14,776 nucleotides of DNA from Oscillospiraceae bacterium. GTDB lineage: Bacteria > Bacillota > Clostridia > Oscillospirales > Oscillospiraceae. The position numbers were made by a program, and so were the translations under genes. The stretch's first letter is position 1. The number at the start of each line of letters is the position of its first letter. The notes under the pieces are model-generated. The model made no database searches. It was not told where the DNA came from and saw only the letters and a program-made list of their open reading frames with translations. Of this stretch, positions 14,498 to 14,776 are shown piece after piece. The DNA lies in assembly GCA_016296235.1 (NCBI GenBank), contig JAEDJR010000027.1, forward strand, positions 1 through 14,776. The letters run 5' to 3'.

Positions 14498-14776
14498 TCA
14501 CAGCACCTCCGTCTGATGTCTGGTCACATGGCAGTTGATGTTCACGGCCACAGGCAGGCCCGCAATATGGGTGGGGCCCTGCTCGATGTTCACGGCCAGG
14601 GCGGTGGTTTTGCCGCCGAAGCCCTGGGGGCCGATACCCAGGCGGTTGATAGCTTCCAGCAGCTCCTCCTCCAGCCGGGCGTAGAAGGGGACGGGATTGT
14701 GGCTGCCGGCGGGCCGCAGCAGGGCCTGCTTGGCCATCAGGGCCGCCTTGTCAAAGGTGCCGCCGACGCCGACGCC
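14498..14776 (-). CDS. Fe-S hydro-lyase alpha subunit (class I fumarase type), C-terminal part
   Basis: The frame is open to the window edge and its start lies beyond, so only the last 92 residues are present. The visible part opens with GVGVGGTFDKAALMAKQALL and ends with GIGPQGFGGKTTALAVNIEQ and VAVNINCHVTRH, both typical of the alpha chain of class I fumarases and their relatives. These regions contribute to substrate and Fe-S cluster binding; the NINC Cys is the likely last cluster ligand. It ends in TGA one base before the beta subunit start, so the pair is cotranscribed and probably coupled. As for the beta chain, mesaconate hydratase is the likely role by context. Confidence 0.9.
   Translation of the reverse strand, partial: GVGVGGTFDKAALMAKQALLRPAGSHNPVPFYARLEEELLEAINRLGIGPQGFGGKTTALAVNIEQGPTHIAGLPVAVNINCHVTRHQTEVL

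Overview
The window is GC-rich and its genes are tightly packed. They are arranged as an anaerobic, low-oxygen Firmicute would have them: strong AGGAGG-type ribosome sites, GTG starts, ATGA overlaps, and intrinsic terminators ending in T-runs. The central pathway, glutamate fermentation by glutamate mutase and methylaspartate ammonia-lyase, is classic for Clostridia. Together these suggest a high-GC gut Clostridium relative of the Oscillospiraceae type. This placement is an inference from style and gene content; no rRNA or other marker gene is present.

Layout from left to right. Bases 1-251 hold no gene, only a cluster of inverted repeats that looks like a dispersed intergenic element, and then a terminator. 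From 252 to 4095, on the minus strand, come trmO (tRNA m6t6A methyltransferase), tldD, tldE and a small membrane protein. The last three are close or overlapping and look like one operon. From 4166 to 7088, on the plus strand, is a copper-resistance operon: a promoter carrying two CsoR-type operators, csoR, then copA. The copA reading frame continues into a C-terminal copper-chaperone domain that has its own ribosome site and start codon. From 7121 to 8217 is a stand-alone xdhC-family gene with its own promoter. A perfect 14-bp hairpin then serves as a terminator for both converging transcription units.

From 8264 to the right edge everything is on the minus strand. In transcription order these are the end of a class I fumarase-type alpha subunit (cut by the window edge), its beta subunit, a GntR-family regulator with an unusually large C-terminal domain, a terminator, a promoter with a palindromic operator, and then glmS, glmL, glmE and mal. 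GlmS and GlmE form the coenzyme B12-dependent glutamate mutase (glutamate to 3-methylaspartate). GlmL is its actin-like ATPase partner. Mal deaminates 3-methylaspartate to mesaconate. The fumarase-like pair probably hydrates mesaconate to citramalate, so the block would cover the first three steps of the methylaspartate route. Citramalate lyase is not in the window.

I found no CRISPR array, transposase, phage gene, tRNA, rRNA or defence system. The most interesting points are the internal copZ-like start inside copA, the large-domain GntR regulator with a matching palindrome over the glm promoter, and the probable mesaconase identity of the fumarase-like pair.
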